Origin: Gammaproteobacteria bacterium
GTDB lineage: Bacteria; Pseudomonadota; Gammaproteobacteria; Steroidobacterales; Steroidobacteraceae
NCBI GenBank assembly: GCA_003162555.1
Contig: PMNQ01000191.1
Location: 1-5,942 of the forward strand
DNA: 5,942 bases
Reading direction: 5' to 3'
Shown here: piece after piece, positions 1 to 5,302 of the stretch
Numbering within the stretch: the stretch's first letter is position 1
How the letters are laid out: the number at the start of each line of letters is the position of its first letter
Notes under the pieces: model-generated
Seen by the model: only the letters and a program-made list of their open reading frames with translations
Database searches by the model: none
Told to the model about the DNA's origin: nothing
Made by a program: the position numbers and the translations under genes

Positions 1-276
1 GGCCATGACGTCTTCTTCACGCATGACCACCAAATCGTCACCGTCGACTTTCACTTCGGTGCCGCTGTACTTGCCGAACAGGATCTTGTCGCCGACCTTG
101 ACGTCGAGCGCACGGACTTTGCCGTCTTCGAGGATCTTGCCCTTACCCACCGCCATGACCTTGCCCTGTACGGGCTTCTCGGCCGCGGTGTCCGGAATCA
201 CGATGCCGCCTGGTGAGGTGCGCTCTTCTTCGAGACGCTTCACGATCACGCGGTCATGAAGAGGACGAATCTTCAT
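1..276 (-). CDS. groES: GroES co-chaperonin (Cpn10), 3' end cut by window edge
   Basis: GroES forms the heptameric lid of the GroEL chaperonin in the cytoplasm and closes the folding chamber in an ATP-dependent way. The reverse strand reads 92 uninterrupted codons from ATG at 276-274, beginning [12 protein letters not shown], which is the classic Cpn10 N-terminus. The mobile loop spans about residues 16-33 and carries the GroEL-contacting tripeptide I25-V26-I27. The end, [19 protein letters not shown], is also typical. Family members are about 95-97 aa, so only four or five residues should be missing off the left edge, where groEL would be expected next. A clear AAGGAG (plus-strand 285-290) lies 8 bases before the ATG and fixes the start. 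The upstream CIRCE-like operator and heat-shock-like promoter indicate stress regulation. Identity is essentially certain; the position of groEL is inferred from the family. Confidence 0.98.
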   Translation of the reverse strand, partial: MKIRPLHDRVIVKRLEEERTSPGGIVIPDTAAEKPVQGKVMAVGKGKILEDGKVRALDVKVGDKILFGKYSGTEVKVDGDDLVVMREEDVMA

Positions 277-309
277 GGATCAAACTCCTTAACGATTGTT
301 TTGAACCCA

Positions 310-321
310 CCGGCTAGCCGG
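310..321. repeat. Perfect 12-bp palindrome in the groES leader
   Basis: CCGGCTAGCCGG is identical on both strands. It lies in the predicted untranslated leader of groES, between the operator and the Shine-Dalgarno. As RNA it could form only a short 4-bp stem with a CUAG loop, so a strong structural role is doubtful. It might be a protein-binding site or chance in GC-rich DNA. Confidence 0.35.
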
Positions 322-351
322 CATCTGATAATTCAGCCCCGGCGAGAGCTA

Positions 352-378
352 TTAGCACTCTCACACGGTGGCTGCTAA
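352..378 (-). promoter_or_regulatory. CIRCE-like operator (HrcA site) of groES
   Basis: CIRCE is an inverted repeat, TTAGCACTC-N9-GAGTGCTAA, bound by the heat-shock repressor HrcA. Here the left arm TTAGCACTC (352-360) is perfect, the spacer is exactly 9 bases (361-369), and the right arm is GGCTGCTAA (370-378), matching 7 of 9. The element sits just downstream of the -10 hexamer and covers the likely transcription start, so a bound repressor would block initiation. It lies about 75 bases upstream of the groES ATG. HrcA itself is not in the window. Confidence 0.88.
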
Positions 379-406
379 TGATAGGGGCAAACCGCGGCTA
401 ATCAAG
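378..406 (-). promoter_or_regulatory. groES promoter, sigma70/sigma32-like
   Basis: On the reverse strand TTGATT (405-400) and TATCAT (383-378) are separated by 16 bases, a good sigma70-type pair. The same stretch also reads as a heat-shock promoter: CTTGATT, then 12 bases, then CCCCTAT, which resembles the sigma32 consensus CTTGAAA/CCCCATNT. Transcription would start near 371, inside the CIRCE-like element, giving a leader of about 95 bases. Dual use by RpoH and the housekeeping sigma factor is inferred from resemblance only. Confidence 0.65.
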
Positions 407-427
407 TCCCGGTGCCGGGTGATTGAT
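401..427. repeat. Interrupted dyad over the groES -35 region
   Basis: The arms are ATCAA (401-405), CCCGG (408-412), a 2-base centre TG, CCGGG (415-419) and TTGAT (423-427), with unpaired interruptions of 2 and 3 bases. The left outer arm is the -35 hexamer itself. No T-run follows on either strand, so it is not a standard terminator. It could be a second operator or an upstream-element feature; function unknown. Confidence 0.4.
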
Positions 428-902
428 CCTGCGTGCCAATAACTTGTTGATTTACAAATCCTTTATTATCAAGCCGCGAAGCTTAGGTTCAGCGAGATCT
501 GTCCCTTGGACTTGAGTCGTGCCCACGCCGGCAGCAGCAGGTGCCGCCGCACCAACCTCTTCGCTCCGACTATTGATTTTCGTTGGCCACCATAGATGGG
601 GTCGCGGTGAGAAGGCGCGTGGCGAAAACCGATTGCTGGGCTCGCACGACTACGCGCAATTGGCTGGCAGAGCATTTTTGAATTGGCCTACAACAGACGC
701 AGCACTGCGAAACGCCGCATGCCGAATCGTCATCCGAGTGGTCGCGAGCCTTGTATGGGCAGAATTCCCCATCTCTCCGACCAGTGCGTTGCATAGCACT
801 TTTGAGTCAGGACTTTGGATTGGCAGTCGCTATGTATAAATGCTGTGATTGGGACTAGGCTGAGTAGCATTCATGCTAGGCATACCCAAGAGGTCATACG
901 AA
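428..902. other. Intergenic region without a recognisable gene
   Basis: About 475 bases separate the groES promoter from the lipoprotein operon. Stop-free stretches exist on both strands, for example 519-839 on the plus strand. Their translations show no family, no low-complexity pattern and no convincing ribosome-binding site, so they are not called as genes. Visible items are a small dyad GATTT-AC-AAATC (449-460), a hairpin-capable GGTGC-CGCC-GCACC (540-553), and a fragment resembling a tRNA 3' end (761-783). An AT-rich block with TATAAA at 835-840 could be the -10 of the downstream operon, although no well-spaced -35 is evident. Near the operon start lie a direct repeat CTAGGC (855-860, 876-881) and a dyad TAGCAT-TC-ATGCTA (865-878). 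The operon promoter is probably somewhere in 790-890. Confidence 0.6.
888..893 (+). promoter_or_regulatory. Ribosome-binding site choosing the ATG at 903
   Basis: AAGAGG sits 9 bases before ATG 903. The alternative in-frame ATG at 873 has no comparable purine tract upstream and would add ten residues in front of a normal lipoprotein signal peptide, so 903 is preferred. Confidence 0.7.
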
Positions 903-1895
903 ATGGACACAGAGATCCGACGTCCGATAACAGTGTGGAAATTGAGCGGATCGGTGATCCTGGCAATGGCAATTCTTGCTGGCTGCGCGACTACGACACC
1001 CAAAGAGCAAACGGTACAGGCGCCTGTATCTGCGGCCCAACAGGCCGAAGCCCAACGGCAAGCGGCAGCCGTAGTCGTCAAGACGTTCAAACGCAAAGTT
1101 GCCATAGGCAGATTCACCAACGAGACCCGCTACGGCAAATCCTTCCAGGTGGATGCAAGCAACGATCCATTGGGTAAACAGGCTTCAGACATGCTGTCGA
1201 CGAGGCTGTTCGCAACTCAGAAGTTTCTCGTTTTTGAGCGCCCGGATATTGAAAAGATCAAGGCGGAACAGTCAATCACCAAGGATGCGGGCCTTATCGG
1301 GGTCGACGCACTGATTGTTGGTTCGGTCACTGAATTTGGGCGCAGTACAACGGGTAAATCCGGCTTTCTAAGTGCAACCAAGATACAGACTGCGCACGCA
1401 AAGGTAGAGATTCGCCTGGTCGATGTGCGAACGGGTTACGTGTTTTTTACAGCCAGTGGATCAGGCGATGCCAATACAGAGTCAGGCCAGATCGCCGGGT
1501 ATGGCAGCAAGGCCGACTACGATGCAACGCTCAATGACCGTGCCATTGGTGCTGCGATCTCGGATGTGCAGAATGCGCTGGTGGCCAAACTGGATGAGCG
1601 CCCATGGCGGACCGATATTCTCAAGGTAGATGGCCACCAAGCGTATATCTCAGGAGGTTCACGGCAAGGGCTCAAGATTGGCGACACACTGTCCATTATG
1701 AAATCTGGCGAAACCATCAAGAGTGCCCAGACGGGATTCGATATCAGCCTTCCTGCGAAGACGATCGGGCAGATCAAGGTCGTCAGTTTCTTTGGAGACA
1801 ACGAAACCAATGAGGGGGCCGTTGCCGACATTACCTCTGGGACATTGACCGAGGCAGACAGGGGCGGCTTGTATATTGGCGAGAGCAAGGAGTAA
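903..1895 (+). CDS. CsgG/HfaB-family outer-membrane lipoprotein with C-terminal extension
   Basis: This 330-aa protein has a charged N-terminus, a hydrophobic stretch (about 14-26) and a lipobox LAGC with lipidated C28. Residue +2 is Ala, not Asp, so Lol sorting to the outer membrane is expected. The CsgG-type domain runs from about 63 to 230: KRKVAIGRFTNET, then a helix around ASDMLSTRLF, KFLVFERPD, GVDALIVGSVTEFG, and two strand-rich stretches near 155-190 (KVEIRLVDVRTGYVFFTASG). In CsgG the equivalent region forms the nonameric curli secretion pore. E. coli CsgG has 277 aa; here an extra 95 residues (AYISGGSRQGLKIGDTLSI...IGQIKVVSFF) resemble the small beta domain at the C-terminus of FlgT-like proteins. 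No curli subunits or csgE/csgF are nearby, so curli export is unlikely. It is first in a four-gene operon. C28 is its only cysteine. The family call is firm; pore formation is inferred. Confidence 0.9.
   Translation: MDTEIRRPITVWKLSGSVILAMAILAGCATTTPKEQTVQAPVSAAQQAEAQRQAAAVVVKTFKRKVAIGRFTNETRYGKSFQVDASNDPLGKQASDMLSTRLFATQKFLVFERPDIEKIKAEQSITKDAGLIGVDALIVGSVTEFGRSTTGKSGFLSATKIQTAHAKVEIRLVDVRTGYVFFTASGSGDANTESGQIAGYGSKADYDATLNDRAIGAAISDVQNALVAKLDERPWRTDILKVDGHQAYISGGSRQGLKIGDTLSIMKSGETIKSAQTGFDISLPAKTIGQIKVVSFFGDNETNEGAVADITSGTLTEADRGGLYIGESKE
1887..1892 (+). promoter_or_regulatory. Ribosome-binding site choosing the GTG at 1900
   Basis: A consensus AAGGAG is embedded in the last two sense codons of the upstream CsgG-family gene. 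It lies 7 bases before GTG 1900, which decides that start over the in-frame TTG at 1876. Confidence 0.8.
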
Positions 1896-1899
1896 GACC

Positions 1900-2214
1900 G
1901 TGAGAAACCTGATTGTATGGACTGCGGCGATGCTCCTGACAGGCTGCGCACTACCGCAAACCACTGTGAAATCCGGCTCTTCGCAGCCGGGTCTGATAGT
2001 GCAAGGAGCTCCAGCTGGCTCCGTGTTATACGTCGACGGTTTGATGATGGGCCCGGCCGCGCAGTTTGATGGAAAGCCGAAGGTTCTGGCCGTACTTGAA
2101 GGCGTGCATCAGGTTGAGATCCGCCAGGGCACAGCCGTGGTCTACAGCGAGAAGACATTTGCCAGCAATGGCGAGACCCATACTGTGATGGTCGTGGGCG
2201 GATCCGGGCAGTGA
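1900..2214 (+). CDS. Small lipoprotein with PEGA-like domain
   Basis: This 104-aa protein starts at GTG 1900, four bases after the stop of the CsgG-family gene. The signal peptide MRNLIVWTAAMLLTGC ends in lipobox LTGC, with lipidated C16 followed by Ala, so outer-membrane sorting is expected. Residues about 32-100 form one compact predicted beta domain: LIVQGAPAGSVLYVDG, then a short variable loop, KVLAVLEGVHQVEI, VVYSEKTFASNGETHTVMV. The pattern (small residues, hydrophobic strand, vDG turn, eGvH-eI, then a final strand) resembles PEGA domains, which are small surface or envelope beta modules named for such a motif. I do not recognise an exact family, so PEGA similarity is a pattern judgement. 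C16 is its only cysteine. Its 4-base overlap with the next gene suggests translational coupling. A likely role is accessory subunit or chaperone of the CsgG-like assembly; this is inference. Confidence 0.82.
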   Translation: MRNLIVWTAAMLLTGCALPQTTVKSGSSQPGLIVQGAPAGSVLYVDGLMMGPAAQFDGKPKVLAVLEGVHQVEIRQGTAVVYSEKTFASNGETHTVMVVGGSGQ

Positions 2215-2591
2215 GTGCGGGCCGCCTCGTAGCGGTCAGCGCGGCTGCGGTCGTGCTCGGGGCGTGCGCTACAACCACCCAGAAGTACAACTGGGAAAAA
2301 TATGATCCCGCCTTGTATAGCTATTACAAGAACCCCACTAAGCTGGCGGATTTGAACCAGACTCTGGAAGCGATCATCAAATCCGCGGATACGAACAAGG
2401 CACAGGTTCCACCAGGCATTTACGCTGAATATGGGTATTTGCAGTTGCAAGCGGGCAACGCCGCAGTGGCGGTGAGCATGTTTGAACAGGAGAAAGCGCA
2501 CTGGCCCGAGTCCAGGGTCTTCATGGACAGGATGATCAAGGTAGCGTCGATACCCGCGCCGGCTGCTGCCGCGCCGGCTCCGTCGCCATGA
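2211..2591 (+). CDS. DUF4810 lipoprotein
   Basis: This 126-aa protein starts at GTG 2211, overlapping the previous stop by 4 bases (GTGA); a weak GGCGGA 8 bases upstream may assist. The signal peptide MSAGRLVAVSAAAVVLGAC ends in LGAC with lipidated C19 and Ala at +2. The mature part carries DUF4810 hallmarks: YNWEKYDPALYSYYKNP (26-42), an alpha-helical stretch with LNQTLEAIIKSAD, then VPPGIYAEYGYLQLQAGN (66-83) and VSMFEQEKAHWPESRVFMDRMIK (88-110). The helical repeat around the PPG and EKxxWPES motifs is TPR-like in feel, fitting a periplasm-facing adaptor. An Ala/Pro-rich tail (115-126) follows the domain. The function of DUF4810 is not established to my knowledge, but it typically travels with CsgG-family and DUF799 lipoproteins, as here. 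C19 is the only cysteine. Confidence 0.93.
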   Translation: MSAGRLVAVSAAAVVLGACATTTQKYNWEKYDPALYSYYKNPTKLADLNQTLEAIIKSADTNKAQVPPGIYAEYGYLQLQAGNAAVAVSMFEQEKAHWPESRVFMDRMIKVASIPAPAAAAPAPSP

Positions 2592-3247
2592 CTGTCATGA
2601 TAAAACTTGCGGTTGTTGGCGCGACCTTGGCACTTGCGGGTTGCGTAAATGCCCCTCCAAAGTCGGATTTCTCGCAGTTCCGGGCCGAATCTCCGCGCTC
2701 AATCCTGGTTGTGCCGGCGATCAACAAGAGCGTGGATGTCAACGCCCCGGATTACTTTCTGGCAACCATTGCAGAGCCGCTTGCCGAACGCGGCTATTAC
2801 GTCTTTCCGGTAAATATGGTCAGGTCGGTGCTGTCTGACGATGGCCTTAGCGACGCAAATCTGGTGCACGCCGGAGACCCACATCGTCTCGGCGAGCTCT
2901 TCGGCGCAGACGCCGTGATGTATATTTCAATCGAACGCTGGGACGCGCGGTATGCAGTGTTCTCCACCAGCGTCACCGTAGAGTTGACGTACGTGATCAA
3001 GAGCACGCACACGGGTACGGAGCTTTGGAAAAACCATCAGATGCTCGTGTATACGCCGCAACAAAACAGCCAAGGTGGACTTGCCGGGCTCATCGCGAAT
3101 GCTATAGCTGCAGCAATAACGAAGGCAGCGCCAAATTACATTCCACTGGCCAGACAAGCTAATGCCCAGGCGCTAACCACCAAGGGTACGGGACTGCCCG
3201 CAGGACCGTATGACGCAATGTTCGGCAAGGATTTGGCCGACTTCTAG
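2588..3247 (+). CDS. DUF799 / GNA1162-family lipoprotein
   Basis: This 219-aa protein starts at ATG 2588, overlapping the previous gene by 4 bases (ATGA). An in-frame ATG at 2597 would give a slightly shorter signal peptide; neither has a good Shine-Dalgarno, so coupling with upstream translation is likely. The lipobox is LAGC with lipidated C19 and Val at +2. Family features include PRSILVVPAINKSVDVNAPDYFL (36-58), AERGYYVFPVNMVRSVLSDDGL (66-87), the LGELFGADAVMYISIERWDA block (101-120), a strand-rich middle (VTVELTYVIKST, TELWKNHQMLVY), a helix at 163-182 and the terminal LPAGPYDAMFGKD. GNA1162 is a meningococcal surface lipoprotein of this family whose fold is reported to resemble the TolB N-terminal domain. 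Length is normal for the family. C19 is the only cysteine. It closes the operon; no clear intrinsic terminator follows. Confidence 0.94.
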   Translation: MTVMIKLAVVGATLALAGCVNAPPKSDFSQFRAESPRSILVVPAINKSVDVNAPDYFLATIAEPLAERGYYVFPVNMVRSVLSDDGLSDANLVHAGDPHRLGELFGADAVMYISIERWDARYAVFSTSVTVELTYVIKSTHTGTELWKNHQMLVYTPQQNSQGGLAGLIANAIAAAITKAAPNYIPLARQANAQALTTKGTGLPAGPYDAMFGKDLADF

Positions 3248-3415
3248 CGTCGATCACATGCCCTGAAATCCTTCACCGTCACCGACAACAACGGCAAGGC
3301 GAAACAGGCCGCGGAAGGCTTGTCCAAACGAGATCGGCGACACATGACGGGCTATCCAGTTCGGGCTATGCTCGTTGGCTTGGCGCGTGGTGAATCAACA
3401 TAAGTCGTTGATTTT
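3248..3415. other. Intergenic stretch between the lipoprotein operon and dsbD
   Basis: These 168 bases hold no called gene and no GC-rich hairpin with a T-run. After the TAG (3245-3247) of the DUF799 gene the same frame stays open for 51 codons to TAA 3401-3403. Its translation (..FTVTDNNGKAKQAAEG..) shows no family I recognise. A dsbD promoter must lie here or further upstream, unless dsbD is read from the lipoprotein operon; I see no strong -35/-10 pair. Confidence 0.5.
3393..3413 (+). repeat. 7-bp inverted repeat abutting the dsbD start
   Basis: AATCAAC (3393-3399), a 7-base loop ATAAGTC, and GTTGATT (3407-3413) form a perfect stem ending two bases before the dsbD ATG. An overlapping alternative pairs AACATAA (3397-3403) with TTATGTT (3414-3420). 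The stem is AT-rich and weak for termination. It could act as an operator, or as a leader structure affecting dsbD translation, since no Shine-Dalgarno is seen there. Confidence 0.45.
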
Positions 3416-5296
3416 ATGTTCCCCAAATTAAAACTCCGGCACACTTCGATTGCCCTGGCATGGCGACGGTTGGGCGCTTGCTCTGCCGCCTTGCTGCTCG
3501 GATGTGCTCTGCTGCCCGCCTACGGCGCAGACATCGGCACCGGCACGCTGCTTCCCAGCGCCGCACGCAGCGACACCTTTCTGCCGCCCGACGTCGCCTT
3601 CCGCCTCGCCGCCGTCGCCGAATCGCCGACCCGCGTGCGCCTGAGCTGGGCCATCGCGCCGGGCTACTACCTGTATCAATCCAGGCTGAAATTCGCGACC
3701 ACGAGTCCTGGCATGACACTCGGCACGGCCGAGCTTCCGTCTGGCGACACCAAGAACGATGAGTACTTTGGCAAACAGATCGTTTATCACGGCGGATTGA
3801 TCGCGCACCTGCCAGTGACGCACGGTGCAGGGGTGACGGCGCTCGCACTGACCGTGACTTACCAGGGTTGTGCCGAAGCGGGATTGTGTTATCCGCCGAT
3901 CACCAAACCGTTCACTCTTACATTGGCCTCGAGTGGCGCGGCCGCGGCTGGTGCCGGTTCCGCAGGCGCCGTGGGTCCCGCGGCGGGCGCGGGCAGCGGC
4001 GTGTTCGTCTCGGAGCAGGACCGGCTCGCGCGCATGATCCGCACCGGCAGCCTCGCGGCCATCATCGCCAGCTTTTTCGGATTGGGTTTGCTGCTCGCGT
4101 TCACGCCCTGCGTGCTACCGATGGTGCCAATCCTGTCCGGGCTGATCGCGGGCCAGGGCGCGAACGTCACGACGCAGCGCGCGTTCCTGTTGTCGCTGAC
4201 CTATGTGCTCGGCATGGCCATCACCTACACGGTTGCGGGCGCAGCTTTTGCGGCTGCCGGTCACCAGGTGCAGGCCGTGTTCCAGCAACCGTGGATCATC
4301 ATGCTGTTCGCGGCGCTGTTCATTGTGCTGGCGCTGTCGATGTTCGGCCTGTTTACGCTGCAGATGCCCGCCGCGATCCAGGAGCGGCTGGCCTCGACCA
4401 GCAACCGCCAGCGCGCCGGTACTTTCGGCGGCGTCGCAGTGATGGGCGCGCTGTCGGCACTGATCGTCACCGCCTGCGTCGCTCCGGCGCTGGTCGGCGC
4501 GCTGCTGGTGATTGGCCAGGGCGGCGATGTCGTGCGCGGCGCGGTGGCCCTGTTTGCGATGAGCATGGGCATGGGCGCCCCGCTGCTGGTCATCGGCACC
4601 TCGGCGGGCAAGCTGCTGCCGCGGGCCGGCGCGTGGATGGATACGGTCAAGCAACTTTTTGGCGCCATCATGCTGGGCGTGGCGGCGTGGATGCTCGCGC
4701 GGCTGGTCGGTGACCGGATGAGCCTGCTGCTCTACTCCGTGCCGCTCATCGCTGTAGTCGTCGTGCTCTGGCGGCTGCAGACGCGCGGATCGGGCCGCGT
4801 GGTTGGGCGTGTTTTCGCGATCGGCGCTGCAGCCTACGTAGTGCTTCTCGGCGTCGGCTACACACGCGGCGGCACGGATCCGCTGCGGCCGCTGGCCGCG
4901 CCGGCGCTCACGCAGGCGGCGGAACTGCCGTTCGCGCGCGTCAGCACCGTCGCTGAACTCGACCGCGCAGTGCAAACGGCCACCAGCAGCGGCCGCGCCG
5001 TGCTGCTCGATTTCTATGCCGACTGGTGCACGTCCTGCAAGGAAATGGAACGCTATACGTTCTCGAACCCGCAGGTGCACGACGCGATGTCGCAGCTCAC
5101 GCTGCTGCGCGCCGACGTCACCGCGAACAATTCCGACGATCAGGCTCTGCTCAAGCGCTTCGGCATCTTCGGTCCGCCGACCATCGCGTTCTACGGCAAG
5201 GATGGACATGAGCGCAGCAACTATCGCGTGGTCGGCTACATGAAAGCCGCAGAGTTCGCGCAGGTCGTCGCGCGCGCGACATCGCCGGGTGGTTGA
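3416..5296 (+). CDS. dsbD: Thiol:disulfide interchange protein DsbD
   Basis: DsbD moves electrons from cytoplasmic thioredoxin across the inner membrane to periplasmic DsbC, DsbG and cytochrome-maturation thioredoxins. This 626-aa protein has all three modules. A signal peptide runs to about A38 (RRLGACSAALLLGCALLPAYGA). The N-terminal alpha domain (about 53-170) has the redox pair C152/C158 in YQGCAEAGLCYPP. After an Ala/Gly-rich linker (171-196), the beta domain (about 210-482) has roughly eight membrane segments with C232 in FTPCVLPMVPIL and C354 in VTACVAPALVG. The C-terminal gamma thioredoxin domain (about 505-626) has WCTSCK (C538/C541) and the cis-Pro region GPPTIAFYG. E. coli DsbD has 565 aa; the linker and the leader make this one longer. 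The start at 3416 is the only plausible in-frame ATG before the signal peptide but lacks a Shine-Dalgarno. The stop is directly followed by an in-frame TlpA-like gene. Confidence 0.97.
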   Translation: MFPKLKLRHTSIALAWRRLGACSAALLLGCALLPAYGADIGTGTLLPSAARSDTFLPPDVAFRLAAVAESPTRVRLSWAIAPGYYLYQSRLKFATTSPGMTLGTAELPSGDTKNDEYFGKQIVYHGGLIAHLPVTHGAGVTALALTVTYQGCAEAGLCYPPITKPFTLTLASSGAAAAGAGSAGAVGPAAGAGSGVFVSEQDRLARMIRTGSLAAIIASFFGLGLLLAFTPCVLPMVPILSGLIAGQGANVTTQRAFLLSLTYVLGMAITYTVAGAAFAAAGHQVQAVFQQPWIIMLFAALFIVLALSMFGLFTLQMPAAIQERLASTSNRQRAGTFGGVAVMGALSALIVTACVAPALVGALLVIGQGGDVVRGAVALFAMSMGMGAPLLVIGTSAGKLLPRAGAWMDTVKQLFGAIMLGVAAWMLARLVGDRMSLLLYSVPLIAVVVVLWRLQTRGSGRVVGRVFAIGAAAYVVLLGVGYTRGGTDPLRPLAAPALTQAAELPFARVSTVAELDRAVQTATSSGRAVLLDFYADWCTSCKEMERYTFSNPQVHDAMSQLTLLRADVTANNSDDQALLKRFGIFGPPTIAFYGKDGHERSNYRVVGYMKAAEFAQVVARATSPGG

Positions 5297-5302
5297 AGCG
5301 CG

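Noticed and set aside
408..419. CCCGG-TG-CCGGG as an intrinsic terminator
   Set aside because: The stem is only 5 bp and no T-run follows it on either strand; it sits at a promoter rather than at a gene end.
519..839. 106-codon plus-strand open frame between groES and the lipoprotein operon
   Set aside because: No recognisable domain, no Shine-Dalgarno before the ATG, and composition unlike its neighbours; minus-strand frames in the same stretch are equally unconvincing.
873..902. Upstream ATG at 873 as the start of the CsgG-family gene
   Set aside because: It lacks a ribosome-binding site and lies within a dyad; ATG 903 has AAGAGG at 9 bases and gives a normal lipoprotein signal peptide.
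903..1895. Curli secretion locus, suggested by the CsgG-family gene
   Set aside because: No csgA/csgB-type repeats and no csgE or csgF in the window. The partners are DUF4810 and DUF799, which mark a different CsgG-family context.
1517..2290. 257-codon minus-strand open frame across the CsgG-family and PEGA-like genes
   Set aside because: Overlaps two well-supported lipoprotein genes, shows no family features and has no good ribosome-binding site.
3868..4713. 281-codon plus-strand open frame inside dsbD in another frame
   Set aside because: An Arg/Gly-rich frame-shifted reading of the membrane domain, with no signal peptide or motif; an artefact of high G+C.
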